20,700 nt of DNA, taken from Acidiphilium sp. CAG:727 (lineage in GTDB: Bacteria; Bacillota; Clostridia; Christensenellales; Borkfalkiaceae). Where the stretch lies: positions 84,626 through 105,325 of the forward strand of contig FR898493.1 of assembly GCA_000437515.1 (NCBI GenBank), in the 5' to 3' direction. Below the pieces are notes generated by a model. That model was not told the DNA's origin and did no database searches. It saw nothing but the letters and a program-made list of their open reading frames with translations. This document shows positions 1 to 7,836 of this stretch, piece by piece. Numbering within the stretch: position 1 is the first letter of the stretch; every line of letters begins with the position of its first letter. The translations under genes and the position numbers were made by a program.

Positions 1-711
1 CGCGACGAACGTGTCGTCGGGCAATTGCTTCGAGGTCATCGTCATACAATTGAATTCAACCGTTTTCCCGTCGTACCTTGCCCTGTTATCGAACGTATCG
101 ATATAAAATATTCCGAAATCGGAATCTTTTATCGACATTTCGTCGCTTATTTTATAAGGCAATTCCTCGGCAAAACTTATCTGTTTTCCGTTTTTGTCGT
201 TTACGATAATATACGCGTCTTTGTTCATGAGCCTTAAATTACGCTTAAAGCCCGCCATTTCGGAAGTTTCTTCGGCGCGATTCATTATAACTATCGTCGA
301 TTTTGAAAGCATATCCGAAAACTTCTGGCGCATATTGTTGAAATACACCTTGAAAGTCGTCGCGTCTATAATGGTAAAGGACTGTTCGACGATGATATAC
401 GGAGGAAGTTTAATCTGCGACCAATCCCACATCGCGTTTTCTTCTATAAACAGGCAATGCGGTTTATTGACCTTTATAAGTTCGTTGATTTTTTCCACCG
501 TAAATTCTTCGGGACTGTCGAAATTGTAAAAAGTCGCGTTATATTTCGACAAAAAGGCGGGATCGTATTCGACTTCGCCTTCTTCGGTGGCAAGAATCAG
601 AACCCTGCCCAAATCTCCGAAATCACCGTTTTTAAGCGAATCGTTGATAAAAGTAGTCTTTCCGCTTTCAAGTATTCCGCTGACGGTAACCGCAGGAAAG
701 GTTTTAGCCAT
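1..711 (-). CDS. G3E/CobW-like GTPase paralog without CxCC motif, 3' end off the window
   Basis: Partial gene: 237 codons from ATG at 711 remain open to the window edge. A P-loop is seen at residues 12-19 (GILESGKT), in a fold resembling the neighbouring CobW-type protein. The metal-binding CxCC motif expected about 45 residues after the P-loop is absent, and the usual NKxD base-recognition motif reads MNRAEE near residue 143. Residues 89-95 (IEENAMW) resemble a segment I recall from Clostridial G3E paralogs found next to DUF318-type permeases and TIGR03943 proteins. The last visible part (YDGKTVEF, about residues 213-220) resembles the TIGR03943/DUF1980 C-terminal module, so this may be a GTPase-TIGR03943 fusion. 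AAGGAG precedes the start, and the stop of the upstream GTPase gene lies 3 nt away, so the two are co-transcribed and probably translationally coupled. A role in metal handling is inferred from family and context; the substrate is unknown. Confidence 0.8.
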   Translation of the reverse strand, partial: MAKTFPAVTVSGILESGKTTFINDSLKNGDFGDLGRVLILATEEGEVEYDPAFLSKYNATFYNFDSPEEFTVEKINELIKVNKPHCLFIEENAMWDWSQIKLPPYIIVEQSFTIIDATTFKVYFNNMRQKFSDMLSKSTIVIMNRAEETSEMAGFKRNLRLMNKDAYIIVNDKNGKQISFAEELPYKISDEMSIKDSDFGIFYIDTFDNRARYDGKTVEFNCMTMTSKQLPDDTFVA

Positions 712-714
712 AAA

Positions 715-1710
715 TTACTCCTTGAAGAAAAGTTCGCTTATCTTCTTTTCGTCTATCTTCGAGCCTATAACGCATACTCTGCCTATAACGTCGGGCGCGC
801 CGGGTCTTATCTCGTAATCGCCCGCAACGAGGTCGAAATAATACCACTTTTCGTCGTCTTTGGCTTTAACGAAGCCTTTCGCCCTTAAAATTACGCCCAA
901 GCCCGCTTTTTCGTCGGCAAGCGTTTTAAGAATCGCGTCGAGTTCGGCTTTGGAATACGTCTTTGCCGTTTCTTCGCCCCAACTCGTAAACACTTCGTCG
1001 GCGTGGTGATGGTGGCAATGCTCGTGTTCGTCTTCGTCGTCATCGTCGTCGTGATGATGGTGATGATGTTCGTGTTCCGCTTCTTCGAGTAAACTTTTAA
1101 GAAGTTCGTCGTAACCGCTTTTATCCGATTGAAGCGTATCAAGCACCTTTTCGGGGTCGAGTTCGCTTACGGGCGTGGTAATCACGGTAACGTCGGGGTT
1201 GAGTTCGCGAATAATTTCCAAAGCGTCGTTTATCTTGCTTTCGGAAAGTTTTTCGGTTTTTGAAACTATAACCGTTTTCGCCTGCGCAATCTGATCGTTG
1301 TAAAATTCGCCGAAGTTTTTATGATACATTTTGCATTTTCCGCCGTCAACGACGGTAGCGACGATATTTATCTTAAGTTCTTCTTCGACTTTTTCTACGG
1401 CTTTAATTATATCCGAAAGTCTGCCTACGCCCGACGGTTCGATAATTATTCTGTCGGGGTTAAATTTTTCGACCACTTCTTTCATGGACGAAGAGAAATC
1501 ACCCACAAGCGAACAGCAGATGCAGCCCGAATTTATTTCTTTGATTTCGACTCCGCTTTCTTTCAGAAAAGTACCGTCTACGCCGATTTCGCCGAATTCG
1601 TTTTCTATTAAAACGACTTTTTCGTTTTTCATAGAACTTTTGAAAAGATTTTTTATGAGCGTAGTTTTACCCGCGCCCAAAAAGCCCGATATTATATCTA
1701 CTTTTACCAT
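715..1710 (-). CDS. CobW/COG0523 family GTPase (metallochaperone-like) with His/Asp-rich insert
   Basis: 331 residues, full length for the G3E GTPase family. The P-loop is at 9-16 (GFLGAGKT), the ENEFGE segment at 36-41, the metal-binding CICC motif at 63-66 and EPSG at 91-94. The NKxD position reads SKTE (150-153). A low-complexity stretch at 213-236 holds 13 His, one Cys and many Asp/Glu, and joins the GTPase domain to a CobW C-terminal domain (about 239-328). Family members insert or deliver metals such as Zn, Co or Ni; His-rich linkers of this kind bind transition metals. The specific metal and client cannot be read from sequence. GGAG lies 9 nt before ATG. The rhaA terminator lies only about 22 nt upstream of the start, leaving no room for a promoter between them. 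The gene is followed within 3 nt by a second GTPase paralog. Confidence 0.93.
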   Translation of the reverse strand: MVKVDIISGFLGAGKTTLIKNLFKSSMKNEKVVLIENEFGEIGVDGTFLKESGVEIKEINSGCICCSLVGDFSSSMKEVVEKFNPDRIIIEPSGVGRLSDIIKAVEKVEEELKINIVATVVDGGKCKMYHKNFGEFYNDQIAQAKTVIVSKTEKLSESKINDALEIIRELNPDVTVITTPVSELDPEKVLDTLQSDKSGYDELLKSLLEEAEHEHHHHHHDDDDDEDEHEHCHHHHADEVFTSWGEETAKTYSKAELDAILKTLADEKAGLGVILRAKGFVKAKDDEKWYYFDLVAGDYEIRPGAPDVIGRVCVIGSKIDEKKISELFFKE

Positions 1711-1732
1711 AATTATTATCTCCTTTTCGAAA

Positions 1733-1762
1733 AATCACGCGCGTTTTTGTCCGCGCGTGATT
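1733..1762 (-). terminator. Intrinsic terminator after rhaA, directly before the CobW-type gene
   Basis: A perfect 11-bp inverted repeat (1733-1743 with 1752-1762, arms AATCACGCGCG/CGCGCGTGATT) encloses an 8-nt loop. On the minus strand the 3' arm runs into a short T tract (TGATTTTTCG). It lies just after the rhaA stop at 1770. Its 3' end is about 22 nt from the start codon of the GTPase gene, so any transcription of the GTPase pair from rhaA must pass it. Confidence 0.8.
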
Positions 1763-1769
1763 CCGTAAA

Positions 1770-3032
1770 TTATTTTCTTATCGAAAGAGTTTCTTTTTCG
1801 TATTTTTTAACTTCTTCTATCCACTCTTTACCTACGCCTGCGTTTTTCTTCGCGCAGTAGTAATCCCAGACTGCTCCGACGGGCGCGGTCTTATAAAGTT
1901 GCGAAACCGCAAGACGAGAAGAATTATCCCCTTCCGCCTCAAACTTTTTAAGTTCGTCTACGGGAGTAAGGAGCGAAGCGAGCATAGCCTTTCTCGCATT
2001 GCGAAGACCCGTAAGCCAAGCGATTATTCTGTTGATAGACGCGTCGAAATAGTCGGTTGCGATATAAGTCGCGTCGAGTTTACCGAGGCGAACGAGTTCG
2101 TCCATAATGGCTTTGAGTTCGTCGTCGTAGCAGACGACGTGATCGCTGTCCCATCTGACGGGGCGCGAAACGTGAAGCAAACAATGATCCGCGAAAGCGT
2201 AAACCGCTCCGAGTTTTGCCGAAACGACTTCCGTGGGATGATAGTGTCCGCAATCGAGCGTAAGCATGATATGGTCGCTGTGTTTGCTCATAACGTAGCC
2301 CATGCAGAATTCGTGCGAACCTACGGTATAACTTTCAAGACCTATACCGAATACTTTCGATTCGATACCGTCCATAACGCCTTTCACGTCTTTGGTCGCC
2401 TCGAAGATTTGGTCGTAAGAATCTTTAAGACGGAGTCTCGGCGAAAGCGTATCAATCGGAAATTCCTTATCGCCGTCGGGAGTCCAGTGGTTGATAACGC
2501 AGGTCTTGCCGGTACGCTTATAGAAATATTCGCCTATTCTTCTCGAAGCGATGCCGTGGCGAATCCAGAATTCTCTTACCTTTTCGTCTCTTGCGGAAAG
2601 CGTTCCGTTTTCGGAAAGCGGATGCGAGAAGTAAGTGGGGTTAAAATCTATGCCTATTCCCCTTTCGACTGCCCAGTCTGCCCAATTCTTGAAATGTTCG
2701 GGTTTAATTTCGTCGCGGTCGACGAAAGTATCCGTTTCAGCGTAGTTTGCGTGAATATTGATTTTCTTTTCGCCGGGGAAGAATTTCAAAACCATGTCGA
2801 GATCCTGACGAAGTTCTTCGGGGGTTCTCGCGCTGCCGGGATAGTTACCCGTAGTTTGTATACCGCCCGAAAGACCGCCTTCGCGTTTTTCGAACCCCCT
2901 CACGTCGTCGCCTTGCCAGCAGTGAATGGAAATCGGCGTTTTATCGCATATCTCCATTGCTTTGTCGACGTCGACGCCGAGTTTGGCGTAGTATTCTTTT
3001 GCGTATTCGTAACCTCTTTTAATATTGTCCAT
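1770..3032 (-). CDS. rhaA: L-rhamnose isomerase
   Basis: 420 residues, matching the family length (419 in E. coli). Catalyses L-rhamnose to L-rhamnulose in the cytoplasm, the first step of rhamnose breakdown. The sequence is recognisable throughout, from the N-terminal WQGDDVRGFE segment (40-49) to the metal-site positions that align with E. coli: E233, D260, H263, H287, D295, D297 and D327. These are the expected ligands of the two divalent metals, so the enzyme should be active. AGGAG lies 5 nt before ATG. No rhamnulokinase, aldolase, mutarotase, transporter or regulator lies on either side; the neighbours are an ABC exporter and metal GTPases. The gene has its own promoter and terminator and is probably a single-gene transcript. 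Some rhamnose isomerases also act on other aldoses, such as allose or lyxose, so the physiological substrate could differ. Confidence 0.97.
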   Translation of the reverse strand: MDNIKRGYEYAKEYYAKLGVDVDKAMEICDKTPISIHCWQGDDVRGFEKREGGLSGGIQTTGNYPGSARTPEELRQDLDMVLKFFPGEKKINIHANYAETDTFVDRDEIKPEHFKNWADWAVERGIGIDFNPTYFSHPLSENGTLSARDEKVREFWIRHGIASRRIGEYFYKRTGKTCVINHWTPDGDKEFPIDTLSPRLRLKDSYDQIFEATKDVKGVMDGIESKVFGIGLESYTVGSHEFCMGYVMSKHSDHIMLTLDCGHYHPTEVVSAKLGAVYAFADHCLLHVSRPVRWDSDHVVCYDDELKAIMDELVRLGKLDATYIATDYFDASINRIIAWLTGLRNARKAMLASLLTPVDELKKFEAEGDNSSRLAVSQLYKTAPVGAVWDYYCAKKNAGVGKEWIEEVKKYEKETLSIRK

Positions 3033-3102
3033 AACGACTCCTGAATATACTTTTCGGAACGCCTAACGTAAAATTTTTAAAGCGTTCTCGCTTTTCGACA
3101 CA

Positions 3103-3131
3103 ATTATAAACAAATTACAAAAAAAATTCAA
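3103..3131 (-). promoter_or_regulatory. Probable sigma-A promoter of rhaA
   Basis: On the minus strand, TTGAAT (3126-3131) and a consensus TATAAT (3103-3108) are separated by 17 nt. The -35 box and spacer coincide with the T tract of the preceding ABC-exporter terminator. The predicted transcript has a leader of about 65 nt before the rhaA ATG. Confidence 0.65.
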
Positions 3132-3160
3132 CCGTTTTGCGTGAAATTTAAGCAAAACGG
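3119..3160 (-). terminator. Intrinsic terminator of the ABC exporter operon
   Basis: A 9-bp perfect stem (CCGTTTTGC at 3152-3160 of the minus strand pairing with GCAAAACGG at 3132-3140) has an 11-nt loop. It is followed on the minus strand by TTGAA and eight T residues. It starts about 12 nt after the stop codon at 3172. Confidence 0.85.
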
Positions 3161-3171
3161 CCGAATAATTT

Positions 3172-5124
3172 TTATTCGAGTTCGAACGCGCCCGTATAAA
3201 GCCTGTAATAAACTCCTTTTTCGGCAATAAGTTTATCGTGGCTGCCGCGTTCGATAATTCTTCCGTGATCGAGAACCATGATAACGTCGGAGTTTCTTAC
3301 GGTGGAAAGCCTGTGAGCGATAACGAAAACCGTTCTGCCTTCCATAAGTTTATCCATACCGCGCTGTACTATCGATTCGGTACGGGTATCTATCGAAGAA
3401 GTAGCCTCGTCGAGTATCATTACGGGAGGATCCGCAACAGCCGCTCTCGCAATCGATATGAGTTGTCTTTGTCCTTGCGATAAATTTGCCCCGTTACTCG
3501 TGAGTTCGGTGTTATACCCTTCCGGAAGTCTGGTTATAAAATCGTCCGCTCCCGCCAGTCTGGCCGCCGCTATACACTCGTCGTCCGTCGCATCGAGTTT
3601 TCCGTAGCGGATGTTATCCATAACGGTACCCGTAAACAAGTTCGTGTCCTGCAGAACTATACCCATCGAGCGACGCAAATCGCCTTTTTTGATTTTGTTT
3701 ATGTTTATACCGTCGTAACGAATCTTTCCGTCGGCTATATCGTAAAATCTGTTCAAAAGGTTGGTAATCGTGGTTTTGCCAGCGCCCGTCGCACCGACGA
3801 ACGCCACTTTTTGCCCCGGTTTTGCGTAAAGAGTAACGTTGTGAAGCACGATTTTATCGGAATCATAACCGAAATCGACGTCGTCCATCACTATATCGCC
3901 CCGTAAAAGCGTATAAGTAACCGAATCGTCTGCGGCGTGCGGGTGTTTCCACGCCCAAAGCCCCGTACGTTTTTCGCTTTCGGTAAGATTGCCGTTTTCG
4001 TCGTACCCGGCGTTTACCAGAGTAACGTAACCGTTGTCTTCTTCGGGCTTTTCGTCCATTAACGCGAATACTCTGTTCGCGCCCGCCATAGCCATTACGA
4101 CCGAGTTTATCTGGTTTGAAATCTGCCCCATCTGGTTGGCGAACTGACGAGCCATACCCAAAAACGCAACGACCGTCGGAATCGTAAGCGGATAGACGAA
4201 ACTCGCGTTACCGATAAGTCCCTCAAAGCCTACGTTTACGCCCGCGCCGTCAGAAAAGATATAGATTCCGCAACCGATAAATGCGATTACGACGTACATG
4301 ATATTTCCGATATTGTGAATAATCGGCATAAGCATATTCGAAAAGCCGTTCGCCTTATTCGAAACGTCGCAAAGTTCGTCGTTCAACTTATCGAACTTTT
4401 CGATCGCTTTTTCTTCGTGGCAGAACACCTTAACGACTTTCTGACCGTTCATCATTTCTTCGATATAGCCTTCTACCTGACCTACCGAACGCTGTTGAGC
4501 CATGAAATATTTCGCGCTTCTGCCGCCTATCGTTTTAGTGATAAACAGTATGGCGATAACTCCGACTACGACTATCGCCCAAAGCAATATGCTGTAATAA
4601 AGCATAATCACCGTCAAAGTTACGAGCGTTATTATCGTGGAACAGAGTTGCGGAAGACTTTGCGAAACGAGTTGACGAAGCGCGTCTATGTCGTTCGTAT
4701 AAACGCTCATTATATCGCCGTGAGCGTTACGATCGAAGTATTTAATCGGCAATTTTTCCATTTTGTCGAATACTTCGTTTCTCAAATCGCGAAGGAAACG
4801 TTGCGTAATAACCGCTCCGACCTGTCCGAGAGTAGCGGTGGCAATCCACCCGACGCCGTAAATAACTATCATCGTGATAACGATTTTCACGACTTGCGTC
4901 ATCGCTTCGTCGACGGTCGCTCTCGCTTTGGCTACGTTCTCTATCTGAACGTAAATATTCTGCAAGAACACGCCCGCTATCGATCCGCAGATCGCGCTTA
5001 TGACGAGCGAAATCATTAAGGCAAACAGCATCGGCTTATAATTTTTGAAGAGCATGCGAATAACGCGCCCTATAACTTTGAATCCGCCTTTCTGTGCAGG
5101 CGCTCTTCCTACGGGTTTTCGCAT
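3172..5124 (-). CDS. ABC exporter half-transporter with the catalytically canonical NBD
   Basis: 650 residues: a six-helix type IV exporter membrane domain (about 25-345), a linker, and a C-terminal ATPase domain (about 408-645). Walker A GATGAGKT is at 444-451, the Q-loop glutamine at 492, the signature LSQGQ at 548-552, Walker B MILDE at 569-573 with catalytic E573, and the H-loop histidine at 604. The linker at about 360-405 (containing ENGNLTESEKRTG) is an insertion between membrane and ATPase domains that I recall in a Firmicutes subgroup of these exporters. The only unusual motif is Q for G in the signature, which fits the degenerate site of a heterodimer. The partner gene ends 2 nt upstream, so the two are co-transcribed. 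The substrate is unknown; BmrCD/LmrCD-type pumps of this architecture export drugs, lipids or peptides. No MarR- or TetR-type regulator lies beside the pair. Confidence 0.93.
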   Translation of the reverse strand: MRKPVGRAPAQKGGFKVIGRVIRMLFKNYKPMLFALMISLVISAICGSIAGVFLQNIYVQIENVAKARATVDEAMTQVVKIVITMIVIYGVGWIATATLGQVGAVITQRFLRDLRNEVFDKMEKLPIKYFDRNAHGDIMSVYTNDIDALRQLVSQSLPQLCSTIITLVTLTVIMLYYSILLWAIVVVGVIAILFITKTIGGRSAKYFMAQQRSVGQVEGYIEEMMNGQKVVKVFCHEEKAIEKFDKLNDELCDVSNKANGFSNMLMPIIHNIGNIMYVVIAFIGCGIYIFSDGAGVNVGFEGLIGNASFVYPLTIPTVVAFLGMARQFANQMGQISNQINSVVMAMAGANRVFALMDEKPEEDNGYVTLVNAGYDENGNLTESEKRTGLWAWKHPHAADDSVTYTLLRGDIVMDDVDFGYDSDKIVLHNVTLYAKPGQKVAFVGATGAGKTTITNLLNRFYDIADGKIRYDGININKIKKGDLRRSMGIVLQDTNLFTGTVMDNIRYGKLDATDDECIAAARLAGADDFITRLPEGYNTELTSNGANLSQGQRQLISIARAAVADPPVMILDEATSSIDTRTESIVQRGMDKLMEGRTVFVIAHRLSTVRNSDVIMVLDHGRIIERGSHDKLIAEKGVYYRLYTGAFELE

Positions 5125-5126
5125 AG

Positions 5127-6884
5127 TTATTCGTTACCCCCTTCCGCGGAAGCGGTTTTATTTTGAGAAGTATAAACTTCGCGATAGATTTCGCTTCTTT
5201 CAAGCAATTCTTCGTGAGTTCCCACGTCGTCGATTTTTCCGTTATTCATGATGACGATTTTATCGGCGTCCATAACCGAAGCCACCCTCTGAGCGATTAT
5301 TATCTTCGTCGTGTCGGGTATCGCTTTTCTGAACGCGGCGCGTAAAAGCGCGTCGGTCTTCATATCGACCGCGCTCGTCGAATCATCGAGAATAAGCACT
5401 TTGGGATTAGTAAGCAACGCCCTTGCGATGCAAAGTCTTTGTTTTTGTCCGCCGGAAACGTTCGCGCCGCCCTGATCTATCATAGTGTCGTAACCGTTCG
5501 GAAATTGAGAAATAAATTCGTCGGCTTGCGCAAGTTTACACGCCGTTACGATTTCTTCGTCCGTCGCGTTTTCGTTACCCCAACGCATATTCTCTTTTAT
5601 CGTGCCTTGGAAAAGCGTATTCTTTTGCAGCACTACCGCCACCGATTTACGAAGAACCTCCATATCGTAATCTCTTACGTCAACGTCGCCGACCTTAACC
5701 GAACCTTCGCTTGCGTCGTAAAGACGTGATATAAGGTTGACGAGAGTCGTCTTACTCGACCCCGTACCGCCGAGTATACCGACGGTTTCACCCGATTTTA
5801 TTTTAAGATTGACGTTTTCGAGCGCAAACTTTTCTGCGGTAGCGGAATATTTGAAACTTACGTCGTCGAATTCCACGTCGCCGTTCTTAACTTCGGTAAT
5901 CGGGTTTTCGGGATTGGTAAGATTACTCTTTTCGTCCAATACCTCGACTATTCTTCGGGCAGATTCGAGCGACATTACGAGCATGACGAAAATCATAGAC
6001 ATCATCATAAGCGCCATAAGTATCTGAAACGAATACGTCGTAAGACTTTGCAGACTGAAAGCGTTTATCGTACCGTTTATCAGAGCCTTTTTCGCCCCGA
6101 AATAACAAAGAGCCAGAAGCGCACCCTGAATGCAAACCTGCATTATGGGCGAATTGAGCGCGAGAATACGCTCGGCAGTAGTGAACTGCCTTGCAAGATC
6201 GTCGGAAACCGCCGAAAACTTCTTCGACTCGTAGTCTTCTCTGACGTACGCCTTGACTACCCTCATGCCTTTAATATTTTCCTGTACGGATTCGTTCATC
6301 GCGTCGTAGCGCTTAAACAGCCTTTTGAAGATAGGCAACGCCTTATACGTAATCAAAGCGATGCCGAATACGAGAAACGGCACGCTCACGAAAAATATTA
6401 CCGGCAAAGTAGTGTCAATCGTGAAACTCATTATTATTGAAAATATGAGCAACAACGGACTTCTTATAGCCATTCTGATGAGCATCATAAACGCCATCTG
6501 AACGTTAGTTATATCCGTAGTCATACGCGTAACGAGCGACGAAGACGAAAATTTATCGATATTCGAAAAAGAAAATCCCTGAACGTTGACGTACATATCG
6601 CGACGCAGATTTTTCGCAAAACCCGCCGACGCGCTGGCGCAGAATTTTCCGCCGAGCATACCGGCAACAAGCGACACTATCGCCGCCCCGACCATTAAAC
6701 AGCCGACTATAATCATCCCCCTCGTGTCCGGAGGAAGGTCGCCTTTTGGTTGTACGTAGGTACCGAATTTGGCGATAAGCAAAGGAATCAGAACTTCCAT
6801 CGCCGCTTCGAATACCATACAAATAATCGTAAGTATCGTGTCTTTTTTGTACTCCCGAAGACACTTTGCTAATTTTTTTAACAT
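5127..6884 (-). CDS. ABC exporter half-transporter with degenerate NBD (heterodimer partner)
   Basis: 585 residues: six-helix membrane domain (about 15-310) and ATPase domain (about 335-570). Walker A GGTGSSKT is at 372-379, the Q-loop glutamine at 420, and a canonical signature VSGGQ at 476-480. Walker B is followed by D501 where the catalytic Glu is normally found, and the H-loop position carries Q532 instead of His. This chain therefore cannot form a normal hydrolytic site of its own, but it supplies a good signature motif to the partner encoded 2 nt downstream. That is the pattern known for heterodimeric exporters such as TM287/288, LmrCD and BmrCD. GGAG lies 5-9 nt before ATG, and a strong promoter is visible at 6926-6954. 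The gene starts the exporter operon; transport substrate not deducible. Confidence 0.93.
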   Translation of the reverse strand: MLKKLAKCLREYKKDTILTIICMVFEAAMEVLIPLLIAKFGTYVQPKGDLPPDTRGMIIVGCLMVGAAIVSLVAGMLGGKFCASASAGFAKNLRRDMYVNVQGFSFSNIDKFSSSSLVTRMTTDITNVQMAFMMLIRMAIRSPLLLIFSIIMSFTIDTTLPVIFFVSVPFLVFGIALITYKALPIFKRLFKRYDAMNESVQENIKGMRVVKAYVREDYESKKFSAVSDDLARQFTTAERILALNSPIMQVCIQGALLALCYFGAKKALINGTINAFSLQSLTTYSFQILMALMMMSMIFVMLVMSLESARRIVEVLDEKSNLTNPENPITEVKNGDVEFDDVSFKYSATAEKFALENVNLKIKSGETVGILGGTGSSKTTLVNLISRLYDASEGSVKVGDVDVRDYDMEVLRKSVAVVLQKNTLFQGTIKENMRWGNENATDEEIVTACKLAQADEFISQFPNGYDTMIDQGGANVSGGQKQRLCIARALLTNPKVLILDDSTSAVDMKTDALLRAAFRKAIPDTTKIIIAQRVASVMDADKIVIMNNGKIDDVGTHEELLERSEIYREVYTSQNKTASAEGGNE

Positions 6885-6925
6885 AAACTCTCCGAATTCA
6901 ATGATATAAAAGAAAATTTTTCGCT

Positions 6926-6954
6926 ATTCTAAACCATTATTTTATATAAGTCAA
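6926..6954 (-). promoter_or_regulatory. Probable sigma-A promoter of the ABC exporter operon
   Basis: On the minus strand, TTGACT (6949-6954) and TAGAAT (6926-6931) are separated by exactly 17 nt, each one base off consensus. It leaves a leader of about 35 nt. No terminator is visible between this promoter and the preceding gene end at 6988, so read-through from the long operon is also possible. Confidence 0.75.
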
Positions 6955-6987
6955 ACGAAATGTGAAGACAAATGTTAAAATGACGCG

Positions 6988-7836
6988 TTAAACAAGAGAA
7001 AAATATATTTTCTTCATTTCGGCGGCGTCTTCAGCCTGAGTCCCCGCAGATTCGCAGACGATTACGGGTTCTAACTTCAAGTCTTTAAGCGCAACGGCAA
7101 GCGGTTCGAACTCCGGTCCGTATACGGCGTCGGCAAAAGTAAGGTGTCTTATTTCGCCTTTCGCGGAATATTGAATCTTTGAAAAATGAACGTGAAAGTT
7201 TTTCATTTTCTCATACCCGAGTTCACCGATCATATATTCGAGCCTCGACTTGTAATCTGCAACCGTTTTAAGACTGCCCTGCTCGCGGGCGTTGACGTGC
7301 CCGAAATCTACGGTCGGAACGAAAAAGTCAGCCAGTTTACAAAACTCGGTTATTTCTTCGATTGTGCCTATCTGACCGAGTTTCCCCATCGTTTCAGGGC
7401 AGAACTTCATATCTTCGAAAGAGTTTTTCAAAATCAGATCGCGAAGAATCTTCATTCTGTCTATCGTAAGCGAAACCGCCTTTTCACGGGTCAACTTACC
7501 CTGCGAAGCGGGATGAAATACGACCCTGTCGCCCTGCATTATTCTGCACGCGCGGGCGCTGTCTAAAATATAGTTGAAAGAGTTGGAAGCCTTTTCGTCG
7601 TCTTCGTTTGCAAGGTTAATAAAATACGGCGCGTGCGCGCTTATACCGATATCGCAACTTTTGAATGCTTCGCCAATCTCTTTTGCTTTTTCGTCGCCGA
7701 GGTTTACGCCCCGACCGAAAGAATACTCGTACCAGTCGAGTCCGCGAGCCTTACACCACGCCGCCGCTTCTGCCGTTGATTTGTGTTTTTCGGCAATAAA
7801 ACTTTCGCTGTTGCCGCTCGGTCCGAATCTAATCAT
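6988..7836 (-). CDS. Endonuclease IV-like TIM-barrel protein (AP endonuclease family 2, archaeal-type subgroup)
   Basis: 282 residues, close to the usual 280-285 of endonuclease IV. The metal-ligand pattern is largely present: H68 in SAHAPY, H108 in VVFHP, E148 in CPETMGK, D177 and H180 in VDFGH, H215/H217 in FHVHFSK, H231 in GEIRHL and E262 in VCESA. E. coli Nfo has Asp-Arg-His at the sixth site, whereas this protein has E228-I-R-H231; I recall E-x-R/K-H-L in archaeal and Clostridial members. The expected activity is cleavage at abasic sites with a trinuclear Zn centre, but other xylose-isomerase-like barrels share this fold, so the function is probable rather than certain. The start overlaps the ribF end by 8 nt and GGAG lies inside ribF, so the two are translationally coupled. 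It is the last gene of the rimP operon. Confidence 0.85.
   Translation of the reverse strand: MIRFGPSGNSESFIAEKHKSTAEAAAWCKARGLDWYEYSFGRGVNLGDEKAKEIGEAFKSCDIGISAHAPYFINLANEDDEKASNSFNYILDSARACRIMQGDRVVFHPASQGKLTREKAVSLTIDRMKILRDLILKNSFEDMKFCPETMGKLGQIGTIEEITEFCKLADFFVPTVDFGHVNAREQGSLKTVADYKSRLEYMIGELGYEKMKNFHVHFSKIQYSAKGEIRHLTFADAVYGPEFEPLAVALKDLKLEPVIVCESAGTQAEDAAEMKKIYFSLV

Noticed and set aside
1899..3044. Plus-strand open frame of 381 codons
   Set aside because: It lies antisense to rhaA, which is recognised over its full length with all metal ligands. The antisense product resembles no family.
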